Shown here piece by piece: positions 1 to 8,155 of a stretch of DNA of 64,000 nucleotides; positions within the stretch are counted from its first letter, which is position 1; each line of letters opens with the position of its first letter. This DNA comes from JAEUKA01 sp044228505. Its GTDB lineage: Bacteria > Myxococcota_A > Polyangia > Palsa-1104 > JAEUJZ01. Below the pieces are notes generated by a model, which saw only the letters and a list, made by a program, of their open reading frames with translations, ran no database searches and was not told the DNA's origin. Location: NCBI GenBank assembly GCA_044228505.1, contig JBGAUT010000002.1:248001-312000 (forward strand), given 5' to 3'. The translations under genes were made by a program, and so were the position numbers.

Positions 1-246
1 TTTACCTCGACGACCGGCGGCGAGCGCGCTCACCCGGGTCATCTGTTCGACGAGCGGCGGTAAATCTTCAGGCTTGGCCTCGGCAATCGCGTCTCGAAGC
101 TCGATAAGCTCCGCTTCGTGGCTGTCATTTTTGCGATCAGCCGCAAACGAGGCGTTGCTAAGAAAAGTCGCCACCCTCTCCCAGAGGCTCTGTTCCTCTT
201 GGATGATGGCAGCGGCGGGAGACGAAGGTAGAACGGGCCGAGGCAT
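1..246 (-). CDS. N-terminal part of an unidentified protein, cut by the left window edge
   Basis: An open frame on the minus strand starts with ATG at 246 and reaches position 1 without a stop, giving 82 residues. The start MPRPVLPSS is followed by a mostly helical, charged stretch (IIQEEQSLWERV, then HEAELIELRDAIAEAKPEDLPPL broken only by ordinary residues) and ends in RRGK at the edge. The codon third positions look like those of neighbouring genes. The acidic 'LRDAIAEAKPEDLPPLVEQM' style reminds me of the N-terminal region of HelD/UvrD-like superfamily 1 helicases, but no catalytic motif is in view, so that is only a suggestion. The gene is divergent from the pyrophosphatase gene across a 149-bp gap in which I see no clear promoter. 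Confidence 0.6.
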   Translation of the reverse strand, partial: MPRPVLPSSPAAAIIQEEQSLWERVATFLSNASFAADRKNDSHEAELIELRDAIAEAKPEDLPPLVEQMTRVSALAAGRRGK

Positions 247-395
247 GGGCCGAGCAGTATGCCTGGCATGCTTTCGCACAGCAACGCACAGCATGCGCAA
301 CCTGCAAAAGGATCGCAAAGTCCGTGCAAAGATGCGGCGGGTACTTGGATCCTGCGTGGTAGACTGCCCGCACTCCACCCGAATCGACCTACACC

Positions 396-1145
396 ATGCC
401 TTCGTGCCACTTGGTTCATGATCTGCCGCCCTTTGACGCTCAGCACCACCTGCGCGTGGTCGTTGAGACGCCTCGGGGTGCCAACATCAAAATCAAGTAC
501 GACGAAGACCTCGGCTGCTTTTCGCTGAGCCGCATCCTTCCGCTCGGCGTCACCTATCCCTACGACTTCGGTTTCGTACCGCAGACCTTGGCGCAGGACG
601 GCGACCCCATCGATGTGATGGTGTTGATTGACGCGCTGACCTATCCAGGCGTCGTCATCTCGTGCCGCTTGCTCGGGGCGCTGCAAGTCGAGGAACGCGG
701 TCTGCGTGGTCGGCCAAATCATCGCCTGGTGGCGGTACCCGCAAAAGCGGCGCGCAAAGATGAGCTGCGCAATTTTTCCGACCTGGGTCGCCGCATGCAG
801 CAGGAGCTAGAGCGCTTCTTTGTCATGTCCTCGGCGTTTACCAGCAAAGATCCGGTCGTGCGCGGCTGGGTCGGTCCCGATGCGGCGTTCGATATGGTGC
901 AGCGCTCGATCTCTCGTTACAAAGAGCGTCAAACGGCGCGCTTGCAGAGGCAGACCGCTGTGCAGGTGCTGCAAGCCCAGGGTGCCTTGGCTCAGCCGTC
1001 GCAGCCCATCAGTCCCGCAGTGCCTGATTCCACCGATCCGATCCTTCCCGTGGAGATCGCTCCGACGCCCCTTGTGGATGAGTCGTCGCCGGCCCTTGCG
1101 TCGACCGCTGCGGACATCACCGAATCCACCGTCAAGACTCCATAA
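396..1145 (+). CDS. ppa: Inorganic pyrophosphatase, family I
   Basis: Cytosolic enzyme that hydrolyses pyrophosphate to two phosphates, pulling biosynthetic reactions forward. The family signature is present: YPYDFGFVPQT at residues 54-64, then DGDPIDVMV at 68-76, whose three aspartates bind the catalytic metal ions. The fold proper takes about 190 residues. The remaining roughly 60 residues form a Gln/Pro/Ser/Thr-rich tail that is unusual for bacterial pyrophosphatases and has no recognisable domain. The start was placed at ATG 396 because it precedes the conserved N-terminal strand (HHLRVVVETPRG). The gene stands alone, divergent from the partial gene on its left. A short inverted repeat GAGCG/CGCTC follows the stop near 1173-1187. 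Confidence 0.93.
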   Translation: MPSCHLVHDLPPFDAQHHLRVVVETPRGANIKIKYDEDLGCFSLSRILPLGVTYPYDFGFVPQTLAQDGDPIDVMVLIDALTYPGVVISCRLLGALQVEERGLRGRPNHRLVAVPAKAARKDELRNFSDLGRRMQQELERFFVMSSAFTSKDPVVRGWVGPDAAFDMVQRSISRYKERQTARLQRQTAVQVLQAQGALAQPSQPISPAVPDSTDPILPVEIAPTPLVDESSPALASTAADITESTVKTP

Positions 1146-1247
1146 AGTCAGACTCGATTGAATCGAAGACCTAGAGCGGCGTACGCTCCCTGGGGAAGGC
1201 TTCGCTTGGCTGAGACGTAGGCGCTCTGCGCGTTTTAGGGGGATCAC

Positions 1248-2567
1248 ATGATGGGTCTGCGACTGGCGGTGCTATGGGCCGTTACCTTGTTGCTTTTGCC
1301 CTCGGCGAGGGCCGGACGCTGTCCAAATGTCGGCATCATCCTCGATCGCTCCTTATCAATGACGCAGACGCCTGATGGAACGGCCCCGAGTCCGACCAAC
1401 CCCACCAAGTGGCAGATTGCGACCAAAGCGGTCAGCGACATGGTGACCCGCAACGACGGCAAGTTTCCGATGGGCCTGGTGTTCTTTCCCTCGACGAGCT
1501 CGGCGGGGGTGTGCGCCGCCAGTGCCAGCTTCGATATCCCGATCGGGTACGGCCAAAAGAGCGCGATCATGTCCTCGCTCACCACCGTCATGCCCAATGG
1601 CAACACCCCAACCGGCGATGCCATCAACTACGCCATCAACGACCAAGCGTTCCAGGACGCCGTCCGCAAGCAATATTTGATTCTTATTACCGATGGCAAG
1701 CCGTGCTGCATGCCGGGCTGTACCGACGCCTCGATCCTGGCTTTCGACGCCGTCAATGCCGTCAAGCTGGCCCGTGGTCGCAAGGTCGAAATCCAGACCT
1801 TCGTCATCGGCTTTGGACGACTTGCTCCCGACGAGCTACAGGTCATGAACGACATGGCTGACGCCGGAGGTCAGCCCGCTGCCACCACCGGCATGTATCA
1901 CTACTACCGCGCCGAAGACGCGACGGCGCTCAACGCTGCGCTCGACGGCATCATCAAGACCGTTACTTCCGGCGGCGGCGACGTCGGCTCTGGCACCACC
2001 ATCTGCGACGATAGCTGCTACTCGGTGCCGTGTCCGAGCGGCCAGATCTGCGTAAGTGCCCAGTGCCAGAAGAACCCGTGCAGCGGCGTGTCGTGCCCTG
2101 CGGGAACCTACTGCTACACCAGTGGCACTTCGGCGGGCCAGTGCGTAAGCCCGTGTCGCGACGCCTGCCCGAGCGGTCAGCGCTGCGTCCGTGGCACCTG
2201 CCAAGCCTCGACCTGTGCCGATCCGTGCGCCAAGGCCGAGATCTGCGACGGCGGTAGCTGCCGCTCCGACCCCGCCTGTGCTGCCGTCACCTGCAAACCC
2301 GGCCAAGGCTGTGTCGCCGGTAGTTGCGCCGACGATCCCTGCGCATACCTGACCTGCCCGAAAAACTTCGCCTGCGTCGCGATGGAGGGCACCTGTCTGC
2401 CTCTGCCGGGTACCGATCCCCACGCTGATGATCCCAACCAAGTGAACGTCAGCGGCTGCTCTTGCGATCTGCGTCAAGGCACCACCGGTCACAGCGTGCT
2501 GTCGGTCTTCGCAGCGCTCGGCCTCTTCGTTGCGCTGGTTCGTCGTCGTCGCACTTTCGCTTCCTAG
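1248..2567 (+). CDS. Secreted VWA-domain, Cys-rich protein with MYXO-CTERM-type tail
   Basis: 439 residues. Residues 1-22 form a signal peptide. A von Willebrand A domain follows with a MIDAS-like DRSLS (D33, S35, S37), a central threonine region (GNTPTGDAINYA) and an ILITDG strand, so it should bind a divalent metal and a protein or surface ligand. Residues from about 245 to 400 hold repeated short cysteine motifs of the Dickkopf/EGF-like type. The end has GCSC, a hydrophobic helix and RRRR, the architecture of the MYXO-CTERM sorting tail known from Myxococcota, which implies export and processing to the cell surface. The start at 1248 is supported by AGGGGGAT just upstream; ATG 1251 is equally possible. 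Ligand unknown. Confidence 0.85.
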   Translation: MMGLRLAVLWAVTLLLLPSARAGRCPNVGIILDRSLSMTQTPDGTAPSPTNPTKWQIATKAVSDMVTRNDGKFPMGLVFFPSTSSAGVCAASASFDIPIGYGQKSAIMSSLTTVMPNGNTPTGDAINYAINDQAFQDAVRKQYLILITDGKPCCMPGCTDASILAFDAVNAVKLARGRKVEIQTFVIGFGRLAPDELQVMNDMADAGGQPAATTGMYHYYRAEDATALNAALDGIIKTVTSGGGDVGSGTTICDDSCYSVPCPSGQICVSAQCQKNPCSGVSCPAGTYCYTSGTSAGQCVSPCRDACPSGQRCVRGTCQASTCADPCAKAEICDGGSCRSDPACAAVTCKPGQGCVAGSCADDPCAYLTCPKNFACVAMEGTCLPLPGTDPHADDPNQVNVSGCSCDLRQGTTGHSVLSVFAALGLFVALVRRRRTFAS

Positions 2568-2623
2568 CGCCGTCAGGCTCGGGCCGTCGTATGCTGCCCG
2601 TCCAGCGCGGCAGCGACAAACCC

Positions 2624-3022
2624 ATGAGCGATCGAATCTGCATCGAAGGACTTACCGTGGACGGACTCATCGGGGTCTATCCGCACGAGCTGGATCGGCC
2701 GCAGCGGCTCGTCGTCGACCTGTGTGCCGAGACCGATACCCGGAGCGCCGCCCACAGCGAACGGCTTGTCGATACGCTCGACTACGATCGTCTGGCGGAG
2801 TGTGCGCGTACCGTCATACAGGCGCGCCACCACAACCTCATCGAGACCGTGGCCGAACGAATTGCCGCTCGCATCCTACAGCAGCACCATGGAAGGGTAA
2901 GGTCAGTTACGGTACGTGTTTGCAAGCCAGGTGCCGTCGCTGATGCGCGGAATGTAGCGGTTGAGATTTCCAGGAAATTTGACGAAATCGTGGGGCTTGT
3001 CACGGACTTATCTGCTGTGTAA
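2624..3022 (+). CDS. folB: Dihydroneopterin aldolase
   Basis: 132 residues starting MSDRICIEGLTVDGLIG. FolB converts 7,8-dihydroneopterin to 6-hydroxymethyl-7,8-dihydropterin and glycolaldehyde in folate synthesis. Family hallmarks are the N-terminal GLIGVYPHEL segment, TLDYDRLAE, the NLIETVAERIA helix containing the catalytic-region glutamate, and VTVRVCKPGAV. I chose ATG 2624 rather than an upstream in-frame start because the upstream extension overlaps the preceding gene's end and is not conserved-looking. It follows the VWA gene by 56 bp and precedes the recombinase by 10 bp. No other folate gene is nearby. Confidence 0.92.
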   Translation: MSDRICIEGLTVDGLIGVYPHELDRPQRLVVDLCAETDTRSAAHSERLVDTLDYDRLAECARTVIQARHHNLIETVAERIAARILQQHHGRVRSVTVRVCKPGAVADARNVAVEISRKFDEIVGLVTDLSAV

Positions 3023-3032
3023 CGATGACGGT

Positions 3033-4214
3033 ATGAGAGTCGGTTCGCTCAACATCTGGGGGCCCTACAGGGACGAGCCCAACAAGTACCGCCTAAAGAT
3101 TTCACAGAACGGAGAGACCCGTAGCATCTGCTTCCGCACCTACGAGGAAGCAGATCTCGCCAAGTCCCGACTGCGCGACGACATTGCCTCGCAGCACGTC
3201 TACAGCATCGGCGAAGCCATCTCCCAGTTTTGTGCCCACTTGACCGAGACCCGCGGCATCAAGGCCGAAAGCGTGGCCTGGACCGCAGCGCAGCTTGAGT
3301 GGCTGCCCACTGACTCGGCGCTATCAAGTATCAACCAAGAGCGCGCCGAGAAGCTCTACCGCGAATTGACGACGACGCCGAACCCGCGCACCGGCAAGAT
3401 GCTGGCCACGGCAACCCACCACGGGCGGCTGGGACTGGCGCGGCGGCTGTACGAGTTTGCGATCAAGCACGACATGTGTCGTACAAACCCATTTGCGGCC
3501 GTCACACCCATTGGTCGAAAGCGCGTCGGCAAGCCGCAGCTTCGCATTGATGAGGCCCGCCGCTTTGAAGCCAAAGCGATCGAGCTGGCGCAAGCTGGCG
3601 ATGGGGCGGCGCTCGGCGCACTTTTGATGCTGCACCTGGGACTGCGGCAGGGCGAGGTCGCGGCTCGCGTGGCCCGCGATGTCGACGATGAGGGCCGGGT
3701 GCTGTGGGTGCCGTCGGGCAAGACCAAGAATGCGCGCCGTCGTCTCAAAGTACCGGAGGTGCTGCGGCCCCTATTGATGAAACAGATTCAGTCGACGCCA
3801 CCGGGTGGACTGCTGTTTTACAAGGGCGAAAAGGTGCCGCCGACGAACTACTTCTGGTCGCAGGTCCGGCGGTTGTGTCAGCTCGCCGATGTGCCTGCCG
3901 TCTGTCCCCACTCGCTGCGCGGACTGCATGCCACGCTGGCGCTGGAAGGTGGCGCGACCTCCGATGCCGTCGCCCGGGCGCTCGGACACGGCTCGTTTGC
4001 GATGACGGCGCGTCACTACGCTTCGGAAAGCAGCGTCGACAACGCCAAGGCCAGCAAGGTCTCCGACCTGCTTGGCAGCGGCACCCATGCCCCGAGCCAC
4101 GGCGAAGCGTCCCCAAGCGGCGCCGACCCCGAGCAGCTCCTCGGCCTGCTCAAAAACCTCTCCGCCCAGCAGCTCGCCGAGCTCCTCTCCAAAGTCTCGA
4201 ACCCATCGGGTTAG
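3033..4214 (+). CDS. Tyrosine recombinase / phage-type integrase
   Basis: 393 residues from ATG 3033. Site-specific DNA recombinase with the complete catalytic set: R205 in LGLRQGE, a hairpin lysine at K230 or K232, H293 and R296 in HSLR, H319 in LGHG and the nucleophile Y329 in HYA. The N-terminal 60 residues resemble an arm-binding domain, residues 60-150 the core-binding SAM-like domain. It starts 10 bp after folB. The expected partners (excisionase, cargo, att repeats) were not seen next to it, so it may be a relict island or a free-standing recombinase. The stop codon lies in a small hairpin, AACCC-ATC-GGGTT (4200-4212). The C-terminal 50 residues are a Pro/Ser and Leu-rich tail. Confidence 0.9.
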   Translation: MRVGSLNIWGPYRDEPNKYRLKISQNGETRSICFRTYEEADLAKSRLRDDIASQHVYSIGEAISQFCAHLTETRGIKAESVAWTAAQLEWLPTDSALSSINQERAEKLYRELTTTPNPRTGKMLATATHHGRLGLARRLYEFAIKHDMCRTNPFAAVTPIGRKRVGKPQLRIDEARRFEAKAIELAQAGDGAALGALLMLHLGLRQGEVAARVARDVDDEGRVLWVPSGKTKNARRRLKVPEVLRPLLMKQIQSTPPGGLLFYKGEKVPPTNYFWSQVRRLCQLADVPAVCPHSLRGLHATLALEGGATSDAVARALGHGSFAMTARHYASESSVDNAKASKVSDLLGSGTHAPSHGEASPSGADPEQLLGLLKNLSAQQLAELLSKVSNPSG

Positions 4215-4224
4215 CGTGGCTGCG

Positions 4225-4254
4225 GGCCATCCCGACTAGCTCGCGAGGATGGCC
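4225..4254. terminator. Inverted repeat between convergent genes, possible bidirectional terminator
   Basis: GGCCATCC at 4225-4232 pairs perfectly with GGATGGCC at 4247-4254 around a 14-nt loop. It sits in the 60-bp gap between the end of the recombinase and the end of the minus-strand gene at 4275, the right place for a shared terminator. No U-tract follows on either strand, so a Rho-independent role is uncertain. Confidence 0.4.
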
Positions 4255-4274
4255 GCTGATTTTCGCGATCGGGA

Positions 4275-4775
4275 CTAGCTTGCTGGCAGTCGCTCTTTCG
4301 CGAGTTTTTCGACGGCGGCTTCCAGCTCGGCGGGATACGGTGTGGGGAGTCCGGGGGCCTTTAGCGTCGCGCAGACCGCCGTGATGGTCTGTCCCAGCTC
4401 ATCAAAGACCTGATAGTTGAGCCGGCTTTTGGTGGCTAGCGCAATCCGAGACCACTGGCCGCGCAGCCCTGCGCTCACCATGGGGGCATTCGGCATCGCC
4501 AGCGCCAAGATTCGCAGCGCGGGCACATGCGAGTTGAACAGCCTGAATATCGCCATCGTGATCGCCTCGTCCACTCTGGTGGTCTGAATGGGATCGAAGC
4601 GGTTTACCTGTAGAAAGGCGAATCCGCCGGGACAGCGGCTGTGTGCAAGGGCCAGCAGTCTCTGATAGGGCTCGACATCATCCGTCGCAATCGCCGACCA
4701 GCGCACCACCAGACAGACGTTTTCAAGCAGACCCATGGTCTGTTTCTCAGTGCGATGGATGACTTCGAGCTTCAT
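4275..4775 (-). CDS. Hypothetical protein, 166 aa
   Basis: I do not recognise the family. The protein is globular-looking with alternating short strands and helices, no signal peptide and no membrane segment. Notable segments are CLVVRWSAIATDDVEPYQRLL near the start, QTTRVDEAITMAIFRLFNSHVPALRILALAMPN in the middle and a helical, basic end. The pattern resembles the small cytosolic STAS-like or SEC14-like hypothetical proteins of myxobacteria, but I cannot show it. The start could also be the in-frame ATG at 4736 (MGLLENVCLVV), since neither site has a good ribosome-binding site. It lies downstream of ltrA on the same strand, 25 bp away, with a perfect palindrome between them. Confidence 0.6.
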   Translation of the reverse strand: MKLEVIHRTEKQTMGLLENVCLVVRWSAIATDDVEPYQRLLALAHSRCPGGFAFLQVNRFDPIQTTRVDEAITMAIFRLFNSHVPALRILALAMPNAPMVSAGLRGQWSRIALATKSRLNYQVFDELGQTITAVCATLKAPGLPTPYPAELEAAVEKLAKERLPAS

Positions 4776-4780
4776 AGACA

Positions 4781-4792
4781 GGCAACGTTGCC
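4781..4792. promoter_or_regulatory. 12-bp perfect palindrome GGCAACGTTGCC
   Basis: The palindrome lies in the 25-bp gap between the stop of ltrA (4801) and the start of the downstream minus-strand gene (4775). It could be an operator for a dimeric regulator of the downstream gene or part of a short terminator. There is no experimental or motif-level support beyond the symmetry. Confidence 0.3.
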
Positions 4793-4800
4793 GGAACCTT

Positions 4801-5979
4801 TTATGTTACGTCGGTTGGGCTGCGCGGCAAAGCCGGATCCGCTGTGTGGTGATGCGACGGGAGCTGGCGACGCCGACTCGTTTCGACCGCCAGGGCCGCG
4901 CACAGGATAAGCAGACAGGCTCCAGCCAAGGCGACGCCCGGAATCGGCAAGGGGAGGGCGGACAGCAGGGCGATGAGGAACACAGCGGTGGTGCGCTCGT
5001 GCATGTCATGGCCGCCGACTCGACGGCTGCCGAGGATGAACCCGAAGAGGAACAGGCCGATGCCTCCCGCTAGACAGAAGCGACCGGAGACGGACAAGAC
5101 CTCGCTGGCGTGGGCCAGGATTTTCTTTGCGGCGACGGCGTAGAGGATGACCCCAGCGACGATCGGGAAGTGCAGGAAGGTGTACAGGTCGCGGGCAAGG
5201 CGGCTGCGCAGGGAGGCATCGATGTGGGCAAGGCGGTGCTCGGCGGCCTCAGCGATCCAATCGAAGTAGGACCAGAACAACACGCCGACTCCGGCCAGCA
5301 TGACGGTGATGGCGAAGATGAGGCCGGGGGTGCGCTCGGCCTGGGCCGCACCAATGCCGATGGCAATAACGGACTCGCCGATGGCGATGATGACGAGCAA
5401 GCCGTAGCGCTCGGCAAAGTGCGAGGCGGAGATGCGGAAGTTGCCCTTGCCCGCGTTGAGTGCTCCGAGGATGTCGATGACCATGCTGACCGCGTACAGG
5501 ATCGTCCGTGGCTTGTCCGGCACGAAGCCGCCGATCAGCACCAGCGTGGGCGCGACCGAGGCGAATGGAATGAACGTCCGCAGCGCGTTTTGTTGGTGGC
5601 GATCGTCGGTGAGTGCAAACCAATACAGAAGCAGGCCGATTTCTCGCACCAGGAAGTAGGAAAGGCAGAACCACAGCGCTGAAGCGGCGTACGCGTCCGG
5701 GAGGGTGAAGGCGACAAAAAACGTGGGGACGCTGGCGACGAGCATGCCAAAGCGGATGCTGCGACAAGCAGGACCGACCGCATTGGCCATCCAGGTGTAC
5801 TGCGACCACGCCCACCAGACCAGGAACAGAACCAGGCCGCTTTTGGCAAAGCCGAGCGGGGATAGATCGGACAGAAGCAGGGTGGTGACTTGAGTGATGG
5901 CGTAGACGAAGACCAGGTCGAAGAACAGCTCGACGGTGGTGGCCTTGGGGTCGCTCGGTGGGCCGTGGGGCTCGGTCAT
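4801..5979 (-). CDS. ltrA: Low temperature requirement A (LtrA) family membrane protein
   Basis: 392 residues, very hydrophobic, about ten predicted membrane helices. The family signature VELFFDLVFVYAITQ occurs at residues 16-30, and a second conserved segment (HFAERYGLLVIIAIGESVIAIG) occurs near the middle. LtrA was named for cold-growth mutants in Listeria; its biochemical activity is not established. The start ATG at 5979 is 3 bp after the stop of the upstream DUF962 gene on the same strand, so the two are almost certainly cotranscribed. The C-terminus is a short polar tail. Confidence 0.9.
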   Translation of the reverse strand: MTEPHGPPSDPKATTVELFFDLVFVYAITQVTTLLLSDLSPLGFAKSGLVLFLVWWAWSQYTWMANAVGPACRSIRFGMLVASVPTFFVAFTLPDAYAASALWFCLSYFLVREIGLLLYWFALTDDRHQQNALRTFIPFASVAPTLVLIGGFVPDKPRTILYAVSMVIDILGALNAGKGNFRISASHFAERYGLLVIIAIGESVIAIGIGAAQAERTPGLIFAITVMLAGVGVLFWSYFDWIAEAAEHRLAHIDASLRSRLARDLYTFLHFPIVAGVILYAVAAKKILAHASEVLSVSGRFCLAGGIGLFLFGFILGSRRVGGHDMHERTTAVFLIALLSALPLPIPGVALAGACLLILCAALAVETSRRRQLPSHHHTADPALPRSPTDVT

Positions 5980-5982
5980 CGC

Positions 5983-6504
5983 TTACGCCCGGCTGAGGTC
6001 GCGTAGGTACGTGGGGCCCGCTTTGGACTCGATGTGCTGGTGGAGATCACTGCACAGCCCGAGAGCGAAGACGACCTCGGCGACCACGAACATCGGACCG
6101 ATGAGCAGACCGATGATGTCATCGACGAAGGCGGGCTTTTTGCCCTCGTAGTAGTGACCGATGAACTGGATGATCCAGCCGATGACAAAGCTGCCGATGC
6201 CGACTGCGAGCCAGGTAGAAAACGGCGCATGCGCGAACGAGTCACCAAGCCACACCGCGAGGCCCACCGCCAGGCTGGTAGCAGCGCCGATGATGAGGTG
6301 GCGGCTCAGGTAGAACGCGGTGGTGAGAACCCACATCACGCAGGCGACCGACCACATCGAATCGGTGCCACCGAGGCGGATCCGGGCGAGCAGCTCGGCC
6401 ACGGAAAACACGATCAGCGGAATGCCCACAAAGTGGGTCGCAATGTTGCGGCGGTCGCGGTGGTATTCAGCGTACTGAGACAGAAGCTCGCGGGCGGTGC
6501 GCAT
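5983..6504 (-). CDS. DUF962 / Mpo1-like small membrane protein
   Basis: 173 residues with four membrane helices. The N-terminal cytosolic segment YAEYHRDRRNIATHFVGIP, with its conserved histidines, is the hallmark of the DUF962 family, whose yeast member Mpo1 is an iron-dependent dioxygenase that alpha-oxidises 2-hydroxy fatty acids. A second histidine-containing motif (FIGHYYEGKKPA) is also present. The start at 6504 is fixed by AAGGAG 8 bp upstream; a longer in-frame start lacks a ribosome site. It is the first gene of a two-gene operon with ltrA. Bacterial function is unproven, but fatty-acid hydroxylation or breakdown at the membrane fits. Confidence 0.85.
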   Translation of the reverse strand: MRTARELLSQYAEYHRDRRNIATHFVGIPLIVFSVAELLARIRLGGTDSMWSVACVMWVLTTAFYLSRHLIIGAATSLAVGLAVWLGDSFAHAPFSTWLAVGIGSFVIGWIIQFIGHYYEGKKPAFVDDIIGLLIGPMFVVAEVVFALGLCSDLHQHIESKAGPTYLRDLSRA

Positions 6505-6620
6505 GGATTCTCCTTGGCCGAAGTCAGGGTGTGGCAAGACCGCCACGCTCGTCAATGGCTGGGCGATTGCGATAAGCTGAGGCAAATCAGCGACGGACCT
6601 ATCTTCCGTCGGAGAGCAAG

Positions 6621-7457
6621 ATGAATTCTGTCAGTCTTGAGACAGTGGAACATGTCCGGCGGACGATGATCGACATCGGGCTCCGCTATGGACCTCGAGT
6701 CATCGTGGCCGCGATCATTCTTCTGTTCGGAGGCTTTATTTCCCGTCGGGTGAGTAGCCTTGCCAGTCGCTGGTTTACCAAGCTGGAGCTGGAGCAGCCG
6801 CTGCGACAGCTTCTTGGGCGAATCCTGGCGGTGCTGGTGTTCTTGGTGTTCCTGACCATGGCGCTCCAGAACCTGGGGGTCGAGCTGCTGCCGCTGTTTG
6901 CCAGCCTGGGTGTGGCCGGAGTGGGTGTCAGCCTGGCGGCGCAGGGTGTGCTCGGCAACTTGGTGGCTGGGCTGACCATCATCTTCACCAGGCCGTTTGG
7001 CATTGGCGAGTGGGTGTCGATGGTCGGGGTTGAAGGTCGGGTGGAGTCGATCGACCTATTTTCTACGACGCTCAGCCATCCCGATCGTTCGCTGGTGGTG
7101 GTACCGAACCGCAAGATCGTGGGTGAGGTGCTGCACAACTACGGTGCGCATCGTCAGCTCGACTTGACCGTGGGGGTGGCGTACTCGACGGATCTACCGA
7201 AAGCGCTGGCCGTGGTGCGGGAGGTGCTGGCGGCCAGCCGTCGGGTTGCGCAAGAGCTGGAGCCGGTGCTGGGGGTCACCAAGCTGGGAGACTCCTCGAT
7301 CTGCATCTCGATTCGGCCCTGGGTGCCGGTGCCCGATTACCATTCCGGCGTGCGCGAGCTAAACCTGGCCATCGTCGAAGCCTTTCGTGCCCACCGCATT
7401 GAGATCGCCGTCCCGCAGCGCGAAATCCGGGTGCTCAGCGGCTCGCTGTCGGCGTAG
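6621..7457 (+). CDS. mscS: Small-conductance mechanosensitive channel (MscS family)
   Basis: 278 residues, the usual length for MscS. Three N-terminal membrane helices are followed by the pore-lining TM3 region with its Gly/Ala pattern (SLGVAGVGVSLAAQGVLGN), then the beta domain (PFGIGEWVSM...GRVESI) and VVVPNRKIVGEVLHNY, which are diagnostic. The channel opens under membrane tension and releases solutes on osmotic downshock. GGAGAG lies just upstream of ATG 6621. The 3-prime end overlaps the convergent PAP2-like gene by 23 bp. Confidence 0.93.
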   Translation: MNSVSLETVEHVRRTMIDIGLRYGPRVIVAAIILLFGGFISRRVSSLASRWFTKLELEQPLRQLLGRILAVLVFLVFLTMALQNLGVELLPLFASLGVAGVGVSLAAQGVLGNLVAGLTIIFTRPFGIGEWVSMVGVEGRVESIDLFSTTLSHPDRSLVVVPNRKIVGEVLHNYGAHRQLDLTVGVAYSTDLPKALAVVREVLAASRRVAQELEPVLGVTKLGDSSICISIRPWVPVPDYHSGVRELNLAIVEAFRAHRIEIAVPQREIRVLSGSLSA

Positions 7458-8142
7458 TCCGCTCTGGCGCGGCAGATCCGCGCAGTCCCTGCGGCCAGCC
7501 TTCTCGCACCGCAAACAGCGCCAGCGCCATCGCGTACGCCCCGAAGACATCGATGGTGTAGTGCAGGTGAGCCAAAAACACGCTGACGACCACGGCGACA
7601 TGGGCCAGCAGCATCGGCCCGCGCAGCACGCGGTGCGGCCAGACATACAGGAGCAAAAGGCAGGTCGCGGCGGTGTGTCCCGAAAAGAACAGGTCTTTGG
7701 TGAGGTACACGTGCGGCGAGTCACGGAGCAGCATTCCGAGCGGACTGGCCATATCGAGCAGCGCCCGGCCAAACAGCGTGGGATCGCGGTCCAACATGCC
7801 GGCGTGCAGGTCCGGTCCCCGCACCGGGCCAAGGCCGGTCATCAGGATGCAGACGCCGCGGATCAGCGACAGCAGGCCGGCGCTCACGCAATACCGACAA
7901 AAGCGCGCCGGGTCTTTGATGAGCAGTCCAATCGCCAGCGGCACGTAGCCGAGCGCGAGCAGCCAGTAGTTGTAGCGATCAACGGCGGCCAGATACGGAA
8001 TGCGGTCGATGAGCAGGTCGGGGAGGTGCGGCGCGGGCCTCGACTCAGCCAGCAGCGACAGCGCAATCATCACCACAAAGCAGCCATAGCGAAACGCAAT
8101 CGCCAAAGCCGCCGGTCCCAGCCAGCGCCGACTTAGCGGCAT
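7435..8142 (-). CDS. PAP2 / sphingomyelin-synthase-like membrane phosphotransferase
   Basis: 235 residues with about six membrane helices. Two motifs match the PAP2_C (sphingomyelin synthase-related) pattern: FFSGHTAATC with H156, and HLHYTIDVFGAY with H194 and D198, which together with the first histidine form the catalytic triad of lipid phosphotransferases. The likely reaction is transfer or removal of a phospho-head group on a membrane lipid; the substrate cannot be read from the sequence. The start at ATG 8142 is preceded by GGGGGTC; a longer form would run into the palindromic element upstream. It is downstream of cdsA on the same strand. Confidence 0.8.
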   Translation of the reverse strand: MPLSRRWLGPAALAIAFRYGCFVVMIALSLLAESRPAPHLPDLLIDRIPYLAAVDRYNYWLLALGYVPLAIGLLIKDPARFCRYCVSAGLLSLIRGVCILMTGLGPVRGPDLHAGMLDRDPTLFGRALLDMASPLGMLLRDSPHVYLTKDLFFSGHTAATCLLLLYVWPHRVLRGPMLLAHVAVVVSVFLAHLHYTIDVFGAYAMALALFAVREGWPQGLRGSAAPERTTPTASR

Positions 8143-8155
8143 AACCAACAGACCC

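Noticed and set aside
39..722. 227-codon minus-strand frame over the pyrophosphatase start
   Set aside because: It overlaps both the pyrophosphatase and the edge gene in a different frame; the product is low-complexity without motifs.
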